NCBI RefSeq assembly: GCF_003931855.1
Contig: NZ_CP034248.1
Span: 4,588,001 to 4,652,000, forward strand
Source: Paenibacillus lentus
GTDB lineage: Bacteria; Bacillota; Bacilli; Paenibacillales; Paenibacillaceae
DNA: 64,000 nt
Direction: 5' to 3'
The first letter of the stretch is position 1. Each line of letters opens with the position of its first letter. The position numbers and the translations under genes are program-made. The notes beneath the pieces were generated by a model. It searched no databases. It worked only from the letters and a program-made list of their open reading frames with translations, and was not told the origin of the DNA. Of the stretch, positions 33,673 to 42,323 are shown one piece after another.

Positions 33673-34401
33673 ATGTTCAATATTATTAAAGTAAACAATG
33701 AACAGCAATTCAATGAGACCGGAGCAGGAATTATTGCAAGTCTGCTGCAAACGAACCCGCGAGCTACGCTAGGACTAGCTACCGGGGGAACGCCCGTTGG
33801 AGTATATAAACACCTAATCGAGCTCTATAAGCAAGGCCTCGTGAGCTTCAAGGATGCCCGCAGCTACAATCTGGACGAATATATCGGCCTGCCGGAAGAT
33901 CATTCGGAAAGCTATCGCAGATTCATGAACGAGAAGCTGTTCAATCATGTAGACATAGATCCAAGCAATACGCATGTGCCATCAGGCGTATCCGGCGATG
34001 GGCATAAAGCAGCAGCAGAATATAATTTGTTGTTGGAAAAGGCTGGCCAAATCGATTTACAGCTTCTCGGCCTTGGCCATAACGGACATATTGGCTTTAA
34101 CGAGCCGGCCGAGCATTTGACGGCAGCAACGCATGTAGTCGAGCTGGATGAAGTAACTCGTAAAGCCAATGCGCGTTATTTTAACTCCATCGATGAAGTA
34201 CCAACACATGCAATTACAATGGGCATCGGCTCTATTCTAAAAGCGAAGCAAATTTTGCTGATGGCTAAAGGAGCAGACAAGGCTGAAATTGTTGCCAAAG
34301 CTCTTAAAGGGCCCATCACAACTCAATGCCCTGCTTCCTTGTTGCAGCTTCATCCAAATGTCGTCGTTATTGTGGATCAAGAGGCTGGGGGGCTGTTATA
34401 A
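33673..34401 (+). CDS. nagB: Glucosamine-6-phosphate deaminase
   Basis: 242 residues with LGLATGGTPVGVYKHL, NLDEYIGLPEDHSESY and GLGHNGHIGFNEP, all family signatures with the active-site Asp and His. It converts glucosamine-6-phosphate to fructose-6-phosphate and ammonia. GGAGG lies ten bases ahead of the ATG, five bases after the regulator stop. The short N- and C-termini match the compact Bacillus form that lacks the allosteric tail. Confidence 0.96.
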   Translation: MFNIIKVNNEQQFNETGAGIIASLLQTNPRATLGLATGGTPVGVYKHLIELYKQGLVSFKDARSYNLDEYIGLPEDHSESYRRFMNEKLFNHVDIDPSNTHVPSGVSGDGHKAAAEYNLLLEKAGQIDLQLLGLGHNGHIGFNEPAEHLTAATHVVELDEVTRKANARYFNSIDEVPTHAITMGIGSILKAKQILLMAKGADKAEIVAKALKGPITTQCPASLLQLHPNVVVIVDQEAGGLL

Positions 34402-34403
34402 AA

Positions 34404-35588
34404 ATGAGCGCCTCGAACCGGAGTTTCCAAATTGCTCACGCCGAGGTCGTTACGCCTAAAGGCATTATTCATGATGGCGCGGTGGTTGTAGAGGAAGGCC
34501 TTATTGCATACGTAGGCTCGACATCAGGTTTGCCTTCAGATTCTCCGGCTTCAGCCTCAACGATTGACGCTGGCGGAAGCTATATCCTGCCTGGTTTTAT
34601 TGATGTTCATGTGCATGGCGGCATGCTTGAAGATTTCTCGATTCCAAGCAAAGAGGCATTTGATGCAATTACAAAGCTGCATTGCAGTCAAGGGACTACA
34701 TCCATGCTCGCTACAACAATGACAATGCCATATGACGTTATCGATGAAATACTGCGTGAAGTTAACGAGTATATGTCGAACGATATGCCTTATGCTCAAT
34801 TGGCAGGAGTGCATTTGGAGGGACCTTTTATAAGCCCAAAATGGCCTGGTGCACAAAATCCTACGCATATCGTGCCTCCAAACCGCTCCTGGGTCGAAGC
34901 ATGGAACAATAGATATCCCGGCCTGATCAAACAGGTTACCTTTGCCCCTGAAAGAGATGGAGCTCTAGAACTGATCCGTTACCTTCGGAAAGAAGGCATC
35001 GTCGCTGCTGCTGGGCATACCGATGCTTCCTACGAGGAAATGATGGCCGCGGTTCAAGTCGGACTTCACCATGCCGTCCATACGTTCAATGCGATGACGC
35101 CTCTTCACCATCGTAAACCGGGAACCGCCGGCGCAGTACTAAGCACCCCGGCGATCAGTGCTGAAATTATCGCAGACGGTATTCACGTCCACCACGCCGC
35201 AATAAAGCTGTTAGCACAAGTAAAAGATGACAACAATCTCATCTTAATTACGGATGCCATGTCAGCAGCAGGGCTGGGAGACGGTGAGTATATGCTCGGA
35301 GACCTTCCTGTCATTGTGAAGGATAGTGTCTGCACCCTTAAGGATAGTGATAATACGCTTGCCGGCAGTACCTTAACAATGATTCGTGGCTTTCGCCATC
35401 TCGTGCAGGAAATCGGCCTTTCTGTAGAAAGAGCTTCTGAGGCGGCCAGTCTGAACCCAGCCAAACTCATTCGGATGGATCATTTGACTGGTTCCGTGGA
35501 GACCGGCAAACAGGCAGATTTATTGCTGGTAGACCAGAATTTGAATCTACAGAGCACTTGGGTCAAAGGACGGAAATACGAATCATAA
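34404..35588 (+). CDS. nagA: N-acetylglucosamine-6-phosphate deacetylase
   Basis: 394 residues from the ATG at 34404, two bases after the nagB stop. Metal and catalytic motifs are HVHGG, HLEGPF, GHTDA, HTFNAM and the catalytic Asp in LITDAMSAAG. It removes the acetyl group from GlcNAc-6-phosphate, feeding NagB. It is the last gene of the regulator-nagB-nagA operon, with a strong terminator after it. Confidence 0.96.
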   Translation: MSASNRSFQIAHAEVVTPKGIIHDGAVVVEEGLIAYVGSTSGLPSDSPASASTIDAGGSYILPGFIDVHVHGGMLEDFSIPSKEAFDAITKLHCSQGTTSMLATTMTMPYDVIDEILREVNEYMSNDMPYAQLAGVHLEGPFISPKWPGAQNPTHIVPPNRSWVEAWNNRYPGLIKQVTFAPERDGALELIRYLRKEGIVAAAGHTDASYEEMMAAVQVGLHHAVHTFNAMTPLHHRKPGTAGAVLSTPAISAEIIADGIHVHHAAIKLLAQVKDDNNLILITDAMSAAGLGDGEYMLGDLPVIVKDSVCTLKDSDNTLAGSTLTMIRGFRHLVQEIGLSVERASEAASLNPAKLIRMDHLTGSVETGKQADLLLVDQNLNLQSTWVKGRKYES

Positions 35589-35598
35589 TCCACAATTT

Positions 35599-35652
35599 AA
35601 AAAGCAGCAGCTAAGGATGATATGATACCATCCTCAAAGCTGCTGCTTTTTT
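35599..35652. terminator. Bidirectional terminator between nagA and the spore lipoprotein
   Basis: AAAAGCAGCAGCT with AGGATG pairs with CATCCT and AGCTGCTGCTTTT, followed by T on the plus strand and A-rich on the other side. Confidence 0.9.
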
Positions 35653-35664
35653 GGTACACTATTC

Positions 35665-36777
35665 TTATCGAGTTACTCCTCCTGAGAATCCTGCGCCACT
35701 ACCTGTTCCTGTGCCTGTAGTACCAGACATGCCTGTGCCCGTCCCAGTTGATCCGACACCGCCGCCTGTATTTCTATATCCGTTTGGCCCTGTCATTGTA
35801 CCCGCACGTCCTGGAAAAATGCGATTAACAAGCTGTTCAAAGTCATTAACATACCCCTGCAATGTAGCCCCGCCCCGCGACTGTGTTGCATAATTGCTGA
35901 CATTGGTTACGAAGTCCTGATGCCCGGATACATACACATTACGAATATGCGGTGCCGTCTTCTTCACAGCTTGAGAAATTTTATCCTTTACACTTTGAGG
36001 AACATTGTCTACTACATTGGCGCCAGTGCCTGTACCTAACCCTACAACGTTACCGTTGCCTGTGCCATTTATGTTGGATGTGTTGCGGCGCGTACTCTTC
36101 ATACCGATCGTACCATCCGTTCCACCATTCATACCCGCTCCCCCTTGATTGCCCCGGGTTCCGGTATCGAACAGACTTCCAATTACTCCCGATCTGCCGC
36201 CAAATCCATTATCCGCTGTGCCTCGGTTGCTATAATTCGCCCCATTGGTGCCCCTGGGGTTAGTGGTATTAAAGCCTGTTGTCCCATAACCCGTTGTACC
36301 GTAACCCGTTCCATAACCTGTTCCATAACCCGTTCCATTTCCTGCTATTCCTCTACGATAGCCATCCATACCGTTTGGCATCAAGCTCGTCGCACCATAG
36401 TTTGTAATCATTCCGTTGCTTTGTCCAGCTGACCGTCCCCGTTGATTATTATGAAGCGTTACAGCTACATAAGCGTCGCGATCCGTTACGACAACATGTG
36501 CGGATTGAATCTCGCGAAGCTGGGATACTTTGTTGCTTAGAGCCGGACTGTACTTCAAAGAATTAATGCGTTCACTCTGTCCGTTGCCAAGGCTTCGCGT
36601 AAAATTTCGATTGCCATCGCGCAGCGAATTCACATCATAATTCCCTTGATTGTTGTTCCGGACGCCTTGGGATCGCATATTGTTGTTATCAGTTCTTGTC
36701 CCACAGCCCGTAATTCCCACCATACTGGCAAGCAATGTTGCAGACAATGATAAGCTAACTACTTTGGCAATTCGCAT
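35665..36777 (-). CDS. YhcN/YlaJ-family spore lipoprotein with Gly/Thr-rich repeats
   Basis: 370 residues from the ATG at 36777, after GGGAGAT. The lipobox is MVGITGC. A YhcN/YlaJ-type domain is split: the part with QLREIQSAHVVVTDRDAYVA lies near residue 100, and VKDKISQAVKKTAPHIRNVY with the closing VNDFEQLVNRIFPG lies near 290-345. Between them is a Gly/Asn/Thr-rich region with GYGTGYGTGYGTTGYGTT, and the C-terminus ends in TGTGTG-type repeats. Family members sit on the spore or forespore membrane. The repeats are an unusual, probably elongated insertion. Confidence 0.82.
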   Translation of the reverse strand: MRIAKVVSLSLSATLLASMVGITGCGTRTDNNNMRSQGVRNNNQGNYDVNSLRDGNRNFTRSLGNGQSERINSLKYSPALSNKVSQLREIQSAHVVVTDRDAYVAVTLHNNQRGRSAGQSNGMITNYGATSLMPNGMDGYRRGIAGNGTGYGTGYGTGYGTTGYGTTGFNTTNPRGTNGANYSNRGTADNGFGGRSGVIGSLFDTGTRGNQGGAGMNGGTDGTIGMKSTRRNTSNINGTGNGNVVGLGTGTGANVVDNVPQSVKDKISQAVKKTAPHIRNVYVSGHQDFVTNVSNYATQSRGGATLQGYVNDFEQLVNRIFPGRAGTMTGPNGYRNTGGGVGSTGTGTGMSGTTGTGTGSGAGFSGGVTR

Positions 36778-36915
36778 GTAGTCATCTCCCGTTATTAAAG
36801 TGATGTTATGATGAACATCTGTTAGAATGCACGGGGGAGAGTTTTTGCATACAGGTAAACATAACCGGACACCAAGCGTACAATAGCATATACAATGATT
36901 TGAGGTGATTCTTGA

Positions 36916-37977
36916 ATGAAAATATTGTTTACCTTTTACGTTCCCAGCGGCGGTGTGGAAACGCTGAATCGCCTTCGCTGCGAAGCACTTAAAGAAATCG
37001 GCATCGAAGGGCATCTCCTTTATCTGGAAGGCGGCTCCGGGCTTCAGAACATTTCAGGCATTCCTGTATATATTTCCCCTACCGATGATGAATTGCACAA
37101 CCTTCTTAAGTTACATATGTACGATGCCATCATAGCAACCTCAGACTACCTCATGACGCAAAGATTACGCCAAGTCGGTTATACAGGCCCCATTGTATAC
37201 GAACTCCAGGGGCTTGGAACGCGGGAACAGGCCGAACAGGCTCTAAAGGAAGCGGAGCCCATCTTACGGGAATGCTGCCAAGCTGCGCTAATGCCTCCGA
37301 CTTCGCATCTTGTCGAGCTGGTTACTGAGCTATGCCCCTCCATTCCTCGTTATATCTTTCCTAATCCACTGGATACCGTAACCTTCTCACCTCGTGCCGT
37401 GGAAGCTTCAGCTCGGCCAATCATCGCCTGGATCGGGCGACTCGATAAGAATAAAAACTGGGAATTATTCCTTCACATCGCTCACTCCTTAGTACTGGCT
37501 AAGCCGGAGCTCCTTTTTTGGATCTTTCTAGACGACAAACTCAGCTCGGAAGCAGGAAATAACTCCTTCTGGGAGATCGTTCGCTTGCGGGGGCTCAACG
37601 AGCACTTACAGGTCTTTTCCAATGCTCCGCACTCAAGCATGCCGAATTACTTATCGAGTGTCGGTGAATCGGGAGGTTTTCTGCTGTCAACCTCCTATCT
37701 CGAAGGCTTCGGCTATGCTGTTGCCGAAGCCATTTCATGCCGCTGTCCCGTACTCAGCAGCGACTCAGATGGAGTCCGTTTTTTTATCCGCCATAATGAA
37801 ACAGGCAAATTCTTCGACATGGGAGATGTTTCGGGAGCCGTCAAAGAGGCACTTGAGCTAATGAATGATCACAGGCTGCGAGAGAAGATTCGCAGTAACG
37901 GCCATGAATTTATATCGGGATTGATGACGCCACGGCAATATGCGGAGAGTTTTCGCCAAATGCTTTTGACTCTTTAA
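36916..37977 (+). CDS. GT4-type glycosyltransferase
   Basis: 353 residues with a GT-B fold. The N-terminal MKILFTFYVPSGGVETLNRL has the SGGVE turn of GT4 enzymes, IIAWIGRLDKNKNWELFLHI begins the donor domain, and YLEGFGYAVAEAISC is the donor-binding E-x7-E region. It should transfer a sugar from a nucleotide donor. GAGGTGA precedes the ATG. It is transcribed on the plus strand, divergent from the lipoprotein and convergent with the large minus-strand glycan cluster, and probably belongs to the same programme. Confidence 0.88.
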   Translation: MKILFTFYVPSGGVETLNRLRCEALKEIGIEGHLLYLEGGSGLQNISGIPVYISPTDDELHNLLKLHMYDAIIATSDYLMTQRLRQVGYTGPIVYELQGLGTREQAEQALKEAEPILRECCQAALMPPTSHLVELVTELCPSIPRYIFPNPLDTVTFSPRAVEASARPIIAWIGRLDKNKNWELFLHIAHSLVLAKPELLFWIFLDDKLSSEAGNNSFWEIVRLRGLNEHLQVFSNAPHSSMPNYLSSVGESGGFLLSTSYLEGFGYAVAEAISCRCPVLSSDSDGVRFFIRHNETGKFFDMGDVSGAVKEALELMNDHRLREKIRSNGHEFISGLMTPRQYAESFRQMLLTL

Positions 37978-38008
37978 AAAGCCCAACATAACTATTGCAG
38001 ATCAAGTG

Positions 38009-38064
38009 CAAAAAGGCTGTCCCTTCGTTACCAGGTAAATAACGATAAGGACAGCCTTTCTTTT
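38009..38064. terminator. Bidirectional terminator closing the glycan cluster
   Basis: AAAAGGCTGTCC pairs with GGACAGCCTTT, with further pairing inside (CGTTA/TAACG). T-runs occur on both strands. Confidence 0.92.
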
Positions 38065-39158
38065 CACAGTGGATCATCATTACTCAAAGGTAAACCAAGC
38101 GCACGCTGGAGTTTGAGACGATTCTCAAGCAGGCCTTGTTCCTGCGGAAGATACTCCAGGGCTTTTTCGTTATGATGATATGCGTTGTTAAGATCTCCTC
38201 GTTGTGCGTAACATATACACAATCGGCTATGTGGAATCCATGTGCGAAGAGTGCGGTTCTCCATAACAGCGGGGGAAGAAGCATTATGCAGGGCCTGCAA
38301 ATACCAGTAAATCGCAGCGGCCCATTGCCCCCTTCCTTCAAAACATCCTCCTATGGCGCAACAGATTTCGCTTTGAGGCAGATCATATTGGAATGATCGT
38401 AGCAATGCCTCCAGCTTTTTATCCACTAAACCAAGCTGGCCGTAACAATCCGCGAGTTTGATGCAGGCCAGTATATAATCGTCCATATGTTGGCTAGGTT
38501 GCTTTAAAAAATAATTCAATTGTACAATCGCTTCCTCATACCGCTTCAAATCTGCCAGCTCGCTCCCATAATGCAGGAGAAGGCGGCCTTCAAGGCCACC
38601 ACCTGAAGCAATACAGCTTTCAAGGATCTTTAGATTACGTTCCGTATGCACACCCTGTCTGCAATGTGTTACGGCCACATCCGAATATGCTATGCTTGCC
38701 CTGGATACATCTATATCCTCATGGACGATTCCTTTCCATTTAAATTTCTTATCCCTGCGAACAAGCCGGTACCTCCGGGTCAATATAAGGGGCACTCCTG
38801 CATCATCAAGCGCTAGATGATAATCCATCATGACAACTTCTTGATTCGGATTCAAGGTTCGCTTTAATTGCTTCAATTTACCTCGGTCCGGAGGCAGTAA
38901 CAAGTCATCGGCATCCAGCCACATAATGAATTGTTTCGTGGCACGGTCAAAGGAATAATTTCTGGCAGCTGCAAAATCATCAATCCACGGAAAATCATAA
39001 ATTTTCGCAGTATAGTGACCGGCGATTTCTTTCGTCCGATCCGTAGATCCGGTATCGACGATAATAATTTCATCGACGATATCACATACTGAATCAAGGC
39101 ACTTCTGCAGCTGTTTCTCTTCGTTCTTTACGATCATGCATAGACTGATGGAGATCAG
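38064..39158 (-). CDS. GT2 glycosyltransferase with C-terminal TPR-like repeats
   Basis: GT2 core: MIVKNEEKQLQKCLDSV, IIIVDTGSTDRT and the DxD-like MWLDADDLLLP. From residue about 190 on, TPR-like helices (LKRYEEAIVQLNYFLKQP and later repeats) extend to the end. I favour a CTG start at 39158. It lies nine bases after AAGGAGG, overlaps the previous TGA as CTGA, and restores the conserved first strand ISLC ahead of MIVKNEE. The first ATG is at 39137 and lacks a ribosome site. It is the last gene of the minus-strand cluster. Confidence 0.85.
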   Translation of the reverse strand: MISISLCMIVKNEEKQLQKCLDSVCDIVDEIIIVDTGSTDRTKEIAGHYTAKIYDFPWIDDFAAARNYSFDRATKQFIMWLDADDLLLPPDRGKLKQLKRTLNPNQEVVMMDYHLALDDAGVPLILTRRYRLVRRDKKFKWKGIVHEDIDVSRASIAYSDVAVTHCRQGVHTERNLKILESCIASGGGLEGRLLLHYGSELADLKRYEEAIVQLNYFLKQPSQHMDDYILACIKLADCYGQLGLVDKKLEALLRSFQYDLPQSEICCAIGGCFEGRGQWAAAIYWYLQALHNASSPAVMENRTLRTWIPHSRLCICYAQRGDLNNAYHHNEKALEYLPQEQGLLENRLKLQRALGLPLSNDDPL

Positions 39159-40144
39159 GAGATAAATCCTCCTTCCCGGAGCAGATCAACGATCTCCTGG
39201 TTAGAGATCAGACTGTCGTTGGAATGATATTCATCGAAATGAATGCGCTGGAGATGGCTGTATTGCTTATATAGATGGACAGGAGGATTGGATGGAAGGA
39301 TGACGAAGTACTGTTCATTGTATTTGTACGTATAAGGTGATTCATATCGGGAGACAAGCACCTCGTGCAGCTTCTCCCCTGGCCTCATTCCGATTTCCTT
39401 CAAGGGCACGGTATGACCCAAGTAATGATCAGCCAACGCATCGGCAATGTCGGTAATGCGGCAGGCTTTCATTTTCATAACGAACATCTCGCCGCCGATC
39501 GCTGTTCTCGCCGCCTTAAGCAGCAATTCGATCGCTTCCTCCAACGTAAGGAAAAAGCGGGTCATTTGACTGTGGGTTATTGTCAGTTCGCCCCCGGATT
39601 TTAATTGTTGGATAAATAAGGGTACGACGCTGCCATTCGTTCCTAATACATTCCCTCCTCGTATGCAAGTGAACCGGGTATGCTCACTTAAATAATTCGC
39701 ATGAATCATCAGCTTTTCCCCGATCGCTTTCGTCATGCCGTACGTGTTGATTGGATCTACAGCTTTATCGGTAGATACGTCAATAACCTTAAGCACCTTT
39801 TGGGCGATGCTGGCGCGAATTATATTCTCAGTGCCAAGAACATTCGTCTTTAATGCCTCTGTTGGCTGATGCTCGCACACAGGAACATGCTTCAGGGCAG
39901 CTAAATGAAATACATAGTCCGCTCCCTTGCACCCGGATTCAACCGCATCGTAATCGCGAACGTCTCCGATCACAAATTTCAGCCTGTAGTCATATCCGAA
40001 CTCCCGCTGCATCAGTACCTGGGCGTATTCGTTACGGGAGAAGATGCGTATTTCTCTGGGATTGTCCCGGAGCAGTGTCCGAGTCAATGTCCTCCCCCAT
40101 GATCCGGTACCCCCGGTTACAAGAATAATTTTATCCTTAAACAT
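39155..40144 (-). CDS. UDP-GlcNAc dehydratase/epimerase, CapE/FlaA1-like (second copy)
   Basis: A 329-residue short-chain dehydrogenase with TGGTGSWGRTLTRTLL (NAD-binding), HLAALKHVPVCEHQPTEALK, STDKAV and the catalytic YGMTK. The C-terminal QEIVDLLREGGFIS is shared with the homologue at 46359. Such enzymes act on UDP-GlcNAc to give 6-deoxy-4-keto sugars. It lies between a GT-like gene and a GT2 gene. Whether it makes the same product as its paralogue cannot be told. Confidence 0.9.
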   Translation of the reverse strand: MFKDKIILVTGGTGSWGRTLTRTLLRDNPREIRIFSRNEYAQVLMQREFGYDYRLKFVIGDVRDYDAVESGCKGADYVFHLAALKHVPVCEHQPTEALKTNVLGTENIIRASIAQKVLKVIDVSTDKAVDPINTYGMTKAIGEKLMIHANYLSEHTRFTCIRGGNVLGTNGSVVPLFIQQLKSGGELTITHSQMTRFFLTLEEAIELLLKAARTAIGGEMFVMKMKACRITDIADALADHYLGHTVPLKEIGMRPGEKLHEVLVSRYESPYTYKYNEQYFVILPSNPPVHLYKQYSHLQRIHFDEYHSNDSLISNQEIVDLLREGGFIS

Positions 40145-40188
40145 TACAGCACCTTCCTCTCGGTCCGTTCATCGAAATTACCACCTTA

Positions 40189-40884
40189 CTATTTAGGCGG
40201 ATTATCCATATAATCGCGAAGAACGGCATTAATTTCATCGAGCTGCATGCGATTCTCACCCGGAACAACCTTTGGTGACGTATTAGTCGAATGCACGACA
40301 TTGACCCAGTTGCGTCCAGGCAGCTTCTCATGGGGGAATTTAATGACATGACCATGATCCCTAATGGTGTACCGATCACCTTTCAGGAAGTTATTAACTT
40401 GGTAGATTAATACGTAAAATTGAGGAGAAGCATAGAATTTAGGAGCCATGACGTGGCGATCCCGATCCCAGTAATACCCGTTCTGATTAAGCAAAGCCCA
40501 GCTTTCAGGCTGATGCTGATAATCATGCAATTGTTGAAAATAATCCTTATGCAGCAAATCATCCGAATCCGTTCTAGCAATATAGAGCTCATCTGCCCCT
40601 TGAATGTATTCGGATATCGCCTGCTCGTACTGTTCCACCGGGACAAAACGGATATGATCCGGCAGCGTAATGCCCAAATCCGTTAATACTTCATAAATAA
40701 CATCATGCGAGCGTGGATCGTATTTAAGCAAGGTCAAGAAATTTTGATTACCCTGGTGCTTCAGGCTGCTTAGCGTTAAATCCCGAAACAGCTTGATCCG
40801 ATGCTCCACCCATGGCCGGGTTAACCGATCCCGGCACATGCCCATATTGTTAAATCTAATATCAATAACCAATCGCCTAGTCAA
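40189..40884 (-). CDS. Putative rhamnosyltransferase-type glycosyltransferase
   Basis: 231 residues starting at a TTG after GGAGGGATC. The sequence has a GT-A-like acidic motif ARTDSDDLLHKDYF near residue 105, followed by conserved Tyr/Trp-rich segments (WALLNQNGYYWDRDRHVM). This resembles the putative rhamnosyl transferase family, but similarity is judged by motif only. It lies between the dehydrogenase and the CapE-like gene. Confidence 0.65.
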   Translation of the reverse strand: MTRRLVIDIRFNNMGMCRDRLTRPWVEHRIKLFRDLTLSSLKHQGNQNFLTLLKYDPRSHDVIYEVLTDLGITLPDHIRFVPVEQYEQAISEYIQGADELYIARTDSDDLLHKDYFQQLHDYQHQPESWALLNQNGYYWDRDRHVMAPKFYASPQFYVLIYQVNNFLKGDRYTIRDHGHVIKFPHEKLPGRNWVNVVHSTNTSPKVVPGENRMQLDEINAVLRDYMDNPPK

Positions 40885-40942
40885 TTGGATGATCCCTCCT
40901 GTTTAATAATTCAAGAAACGTTAAAGTTGCTGCACCGGCCTG

Positions 40943-42232
40943 CTATGCTGACCCCAGCCCACCTCCGCCAAGGACAACGACCTTTGCCTTTCCGGCCATA
41001 CCAGCAGTGGCATTTCTTGTGTCGAAGACAAGGCGTGAATGCTTCAAAATACGCTCAAGCGGTAAATCACGATGGTCGGTGGCGATCACAACGCAGTCCG
41101 CCCGGCGGATTTCAGAACTACTGGCCTTTGTTGCCTTAAGCACTGTTCCTTGGACGTCAAGCTCAGCAATGTAAGGATCGTAATAGATTACCTCCGCTCC
41201 CTCCTTGACCAGTAAACGAATCAAATCAATGGAACTCGATCCCCTGATGTCGGCAACATTTTTCTTGAAGGTAATGCCCATTATAAAAATTCGGAGACCC
41301 TTCATGCTTTTCTGCTCGAGCGCTTCCTTTAGCCTTGAGAGGACGTATGCAGGCATGCTGCGGTTGATACGTGACGACAGCTCGATGAACGAACTGGTTA
41401 CACCAATTTGTTGAGTTTTCCATTGCAGGTAGTGGGGGTCTACAGGTATGCAGTGCCCCCCGATCCCCGGACCGGGGTAGAAGGCCGTATATCCGAATGG
41501 CTTAGAAGATGCCGCCTCGACGACCTCCCACACATTGATATTCAATTTGTCGCAGAGGACAGCAAATTCATTGATGAAAGAGATATTAACAAAACGGAAA
41601 GTATTCTCCAGCAGCTTTGTCATTTCGGCGGTATCTGTAGAGGATACCCTGATCACCTTATCAAAAACATTCTTATATAAACGCTCCGTCCGAAGCGCGC
41701 ATTCCCCGGTCACGCCGCTTACCACTTTGGGGATAGATGTCAAAGAAAATTGTTCATTGCCCGGATCAACCCTCTCGGGAGAGAAGCCTATAAAAATATC
41801 CTTGCCCGTTATTAGGCCGCTTTCCTCCAGCAAAGGCATCAATACTTCTTTGGTAGTGCCCGGGTAGGTCGAGCTCTCCAACGTCACTAGCTGGCCAGCT
41901 CTTAAATAAACTCTTAAATGTTCAGCTGCATCAATAAGGTACGATAGATCCGGCACGTGCTCCTTTGTCAAAGGCGTAGGGACACAAATGATTACCGACT
42001 CAGCCAATGTAACCGCGCTAAACTCGGAAAATAAAGTGAATCTTCCCTGTTCAATGGCCAACTGGATGATTCGATCCGGCACATCGGCTATATAACTCTT
42101 TCCTTTCTGCAGGCTCTCTAGTTTTTGTTGGTCCAAATCGATTCCTATGACGCTATACCCCTTATTCAGAAAAGCTGCAGCCAGCGGCAAGCCTACGTAA
42201 CCAAGACCAATAATTGCAATATTTCTATCCAC
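40943..42232 (-). CDS. UDP-N-acetyl hexosamine / UDP-glucose 6-dehydrogenase (WbpA/WecC-like)
   Basis: 429 residues. The N-terminal NAD site is IAIIGLGYVGLPLAAAFLNK, the central region has ESSTYPGTTKEVL and the catalytic Cys lies in PGPGIGGHCIPVDPHYL. The Glu/Lys region ETEMTKLLENTFR-like (AEMTKLLENTFRFVNISFIN) is present. It oxidises a UDP-hexosamine or UDP-glucose to the uronate. The start is a GTG after GGAGGGCTGAAA. A sigma-K-like -10 element (CATATACTA) lies about 30 bases upstream. Confidence 0.92.
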   Translation of the reverse strand: MDRNIAIIGLGYVGLPLAAAFLNKGYSVIGIDLDQQKLESLQKGKSYIADVPDRIIQLAIEQGRFTLFSEFSAVTLAESVIICVPTPLTKEHVPDLSYLIDAAEHLRVYLRAGQLVTLESSTYPGTTKEVLMPLLEESGLITGKDIFIGFSPERVDPGNEQFSLTSIPKVVSGVTGECALRTERLYKNVFDKVIRVSSTDTAEMTKLLENTFRFVNISFINEFAVLCDKLNINVWEVVEAASSKPFGYTAFYPGPGIGGHCIPVDPHYLQWKTQQIGVTSSFIELSSRINRSMPAYVLSRLKEALEQKSMKGLRIFIMGITFKKNVADIRGSSSIDLIRLLVKEGAEVIYYDPYIAELDVQGTVLKATKASSSEIRRADCVVIATDHRDLPLERILKHSRLVFDTRNATAGMAGKAKVVVLGGGGLGSA

Positions 42233-42261
42233 TTTCAGCCCTCCTTCTCCTATACTGCTAG

Positions 42262-42270
42262 AATAGTATA
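42262..42270 (-). promoter_or_regulatory. Sigma-K-like -10 element upstream of the dehydrogenase
   Basis: CATATACTA on the minus strand matches CATAnnnTA exactly. The expected -35 AC is GC at 17 bases, so only the -10 is convincing. It is 30 bases upstream of the GTG start. Confidence 0.35.
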
Positions 42271-42323
42271 TGAGAGGATGATCTTCTCAGCTTGGATGCA
42301 TGCTTAGCTTAACTCCCTATTTT

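Noticed and set aside
36285..36345. Plus-strand low-complexity repeat as an independent element
   Set aside because: It is the reverse complement of the Gly/Tyr/Thr codons of the minus-strand lipoprotein, so it is explained by coding repeats.
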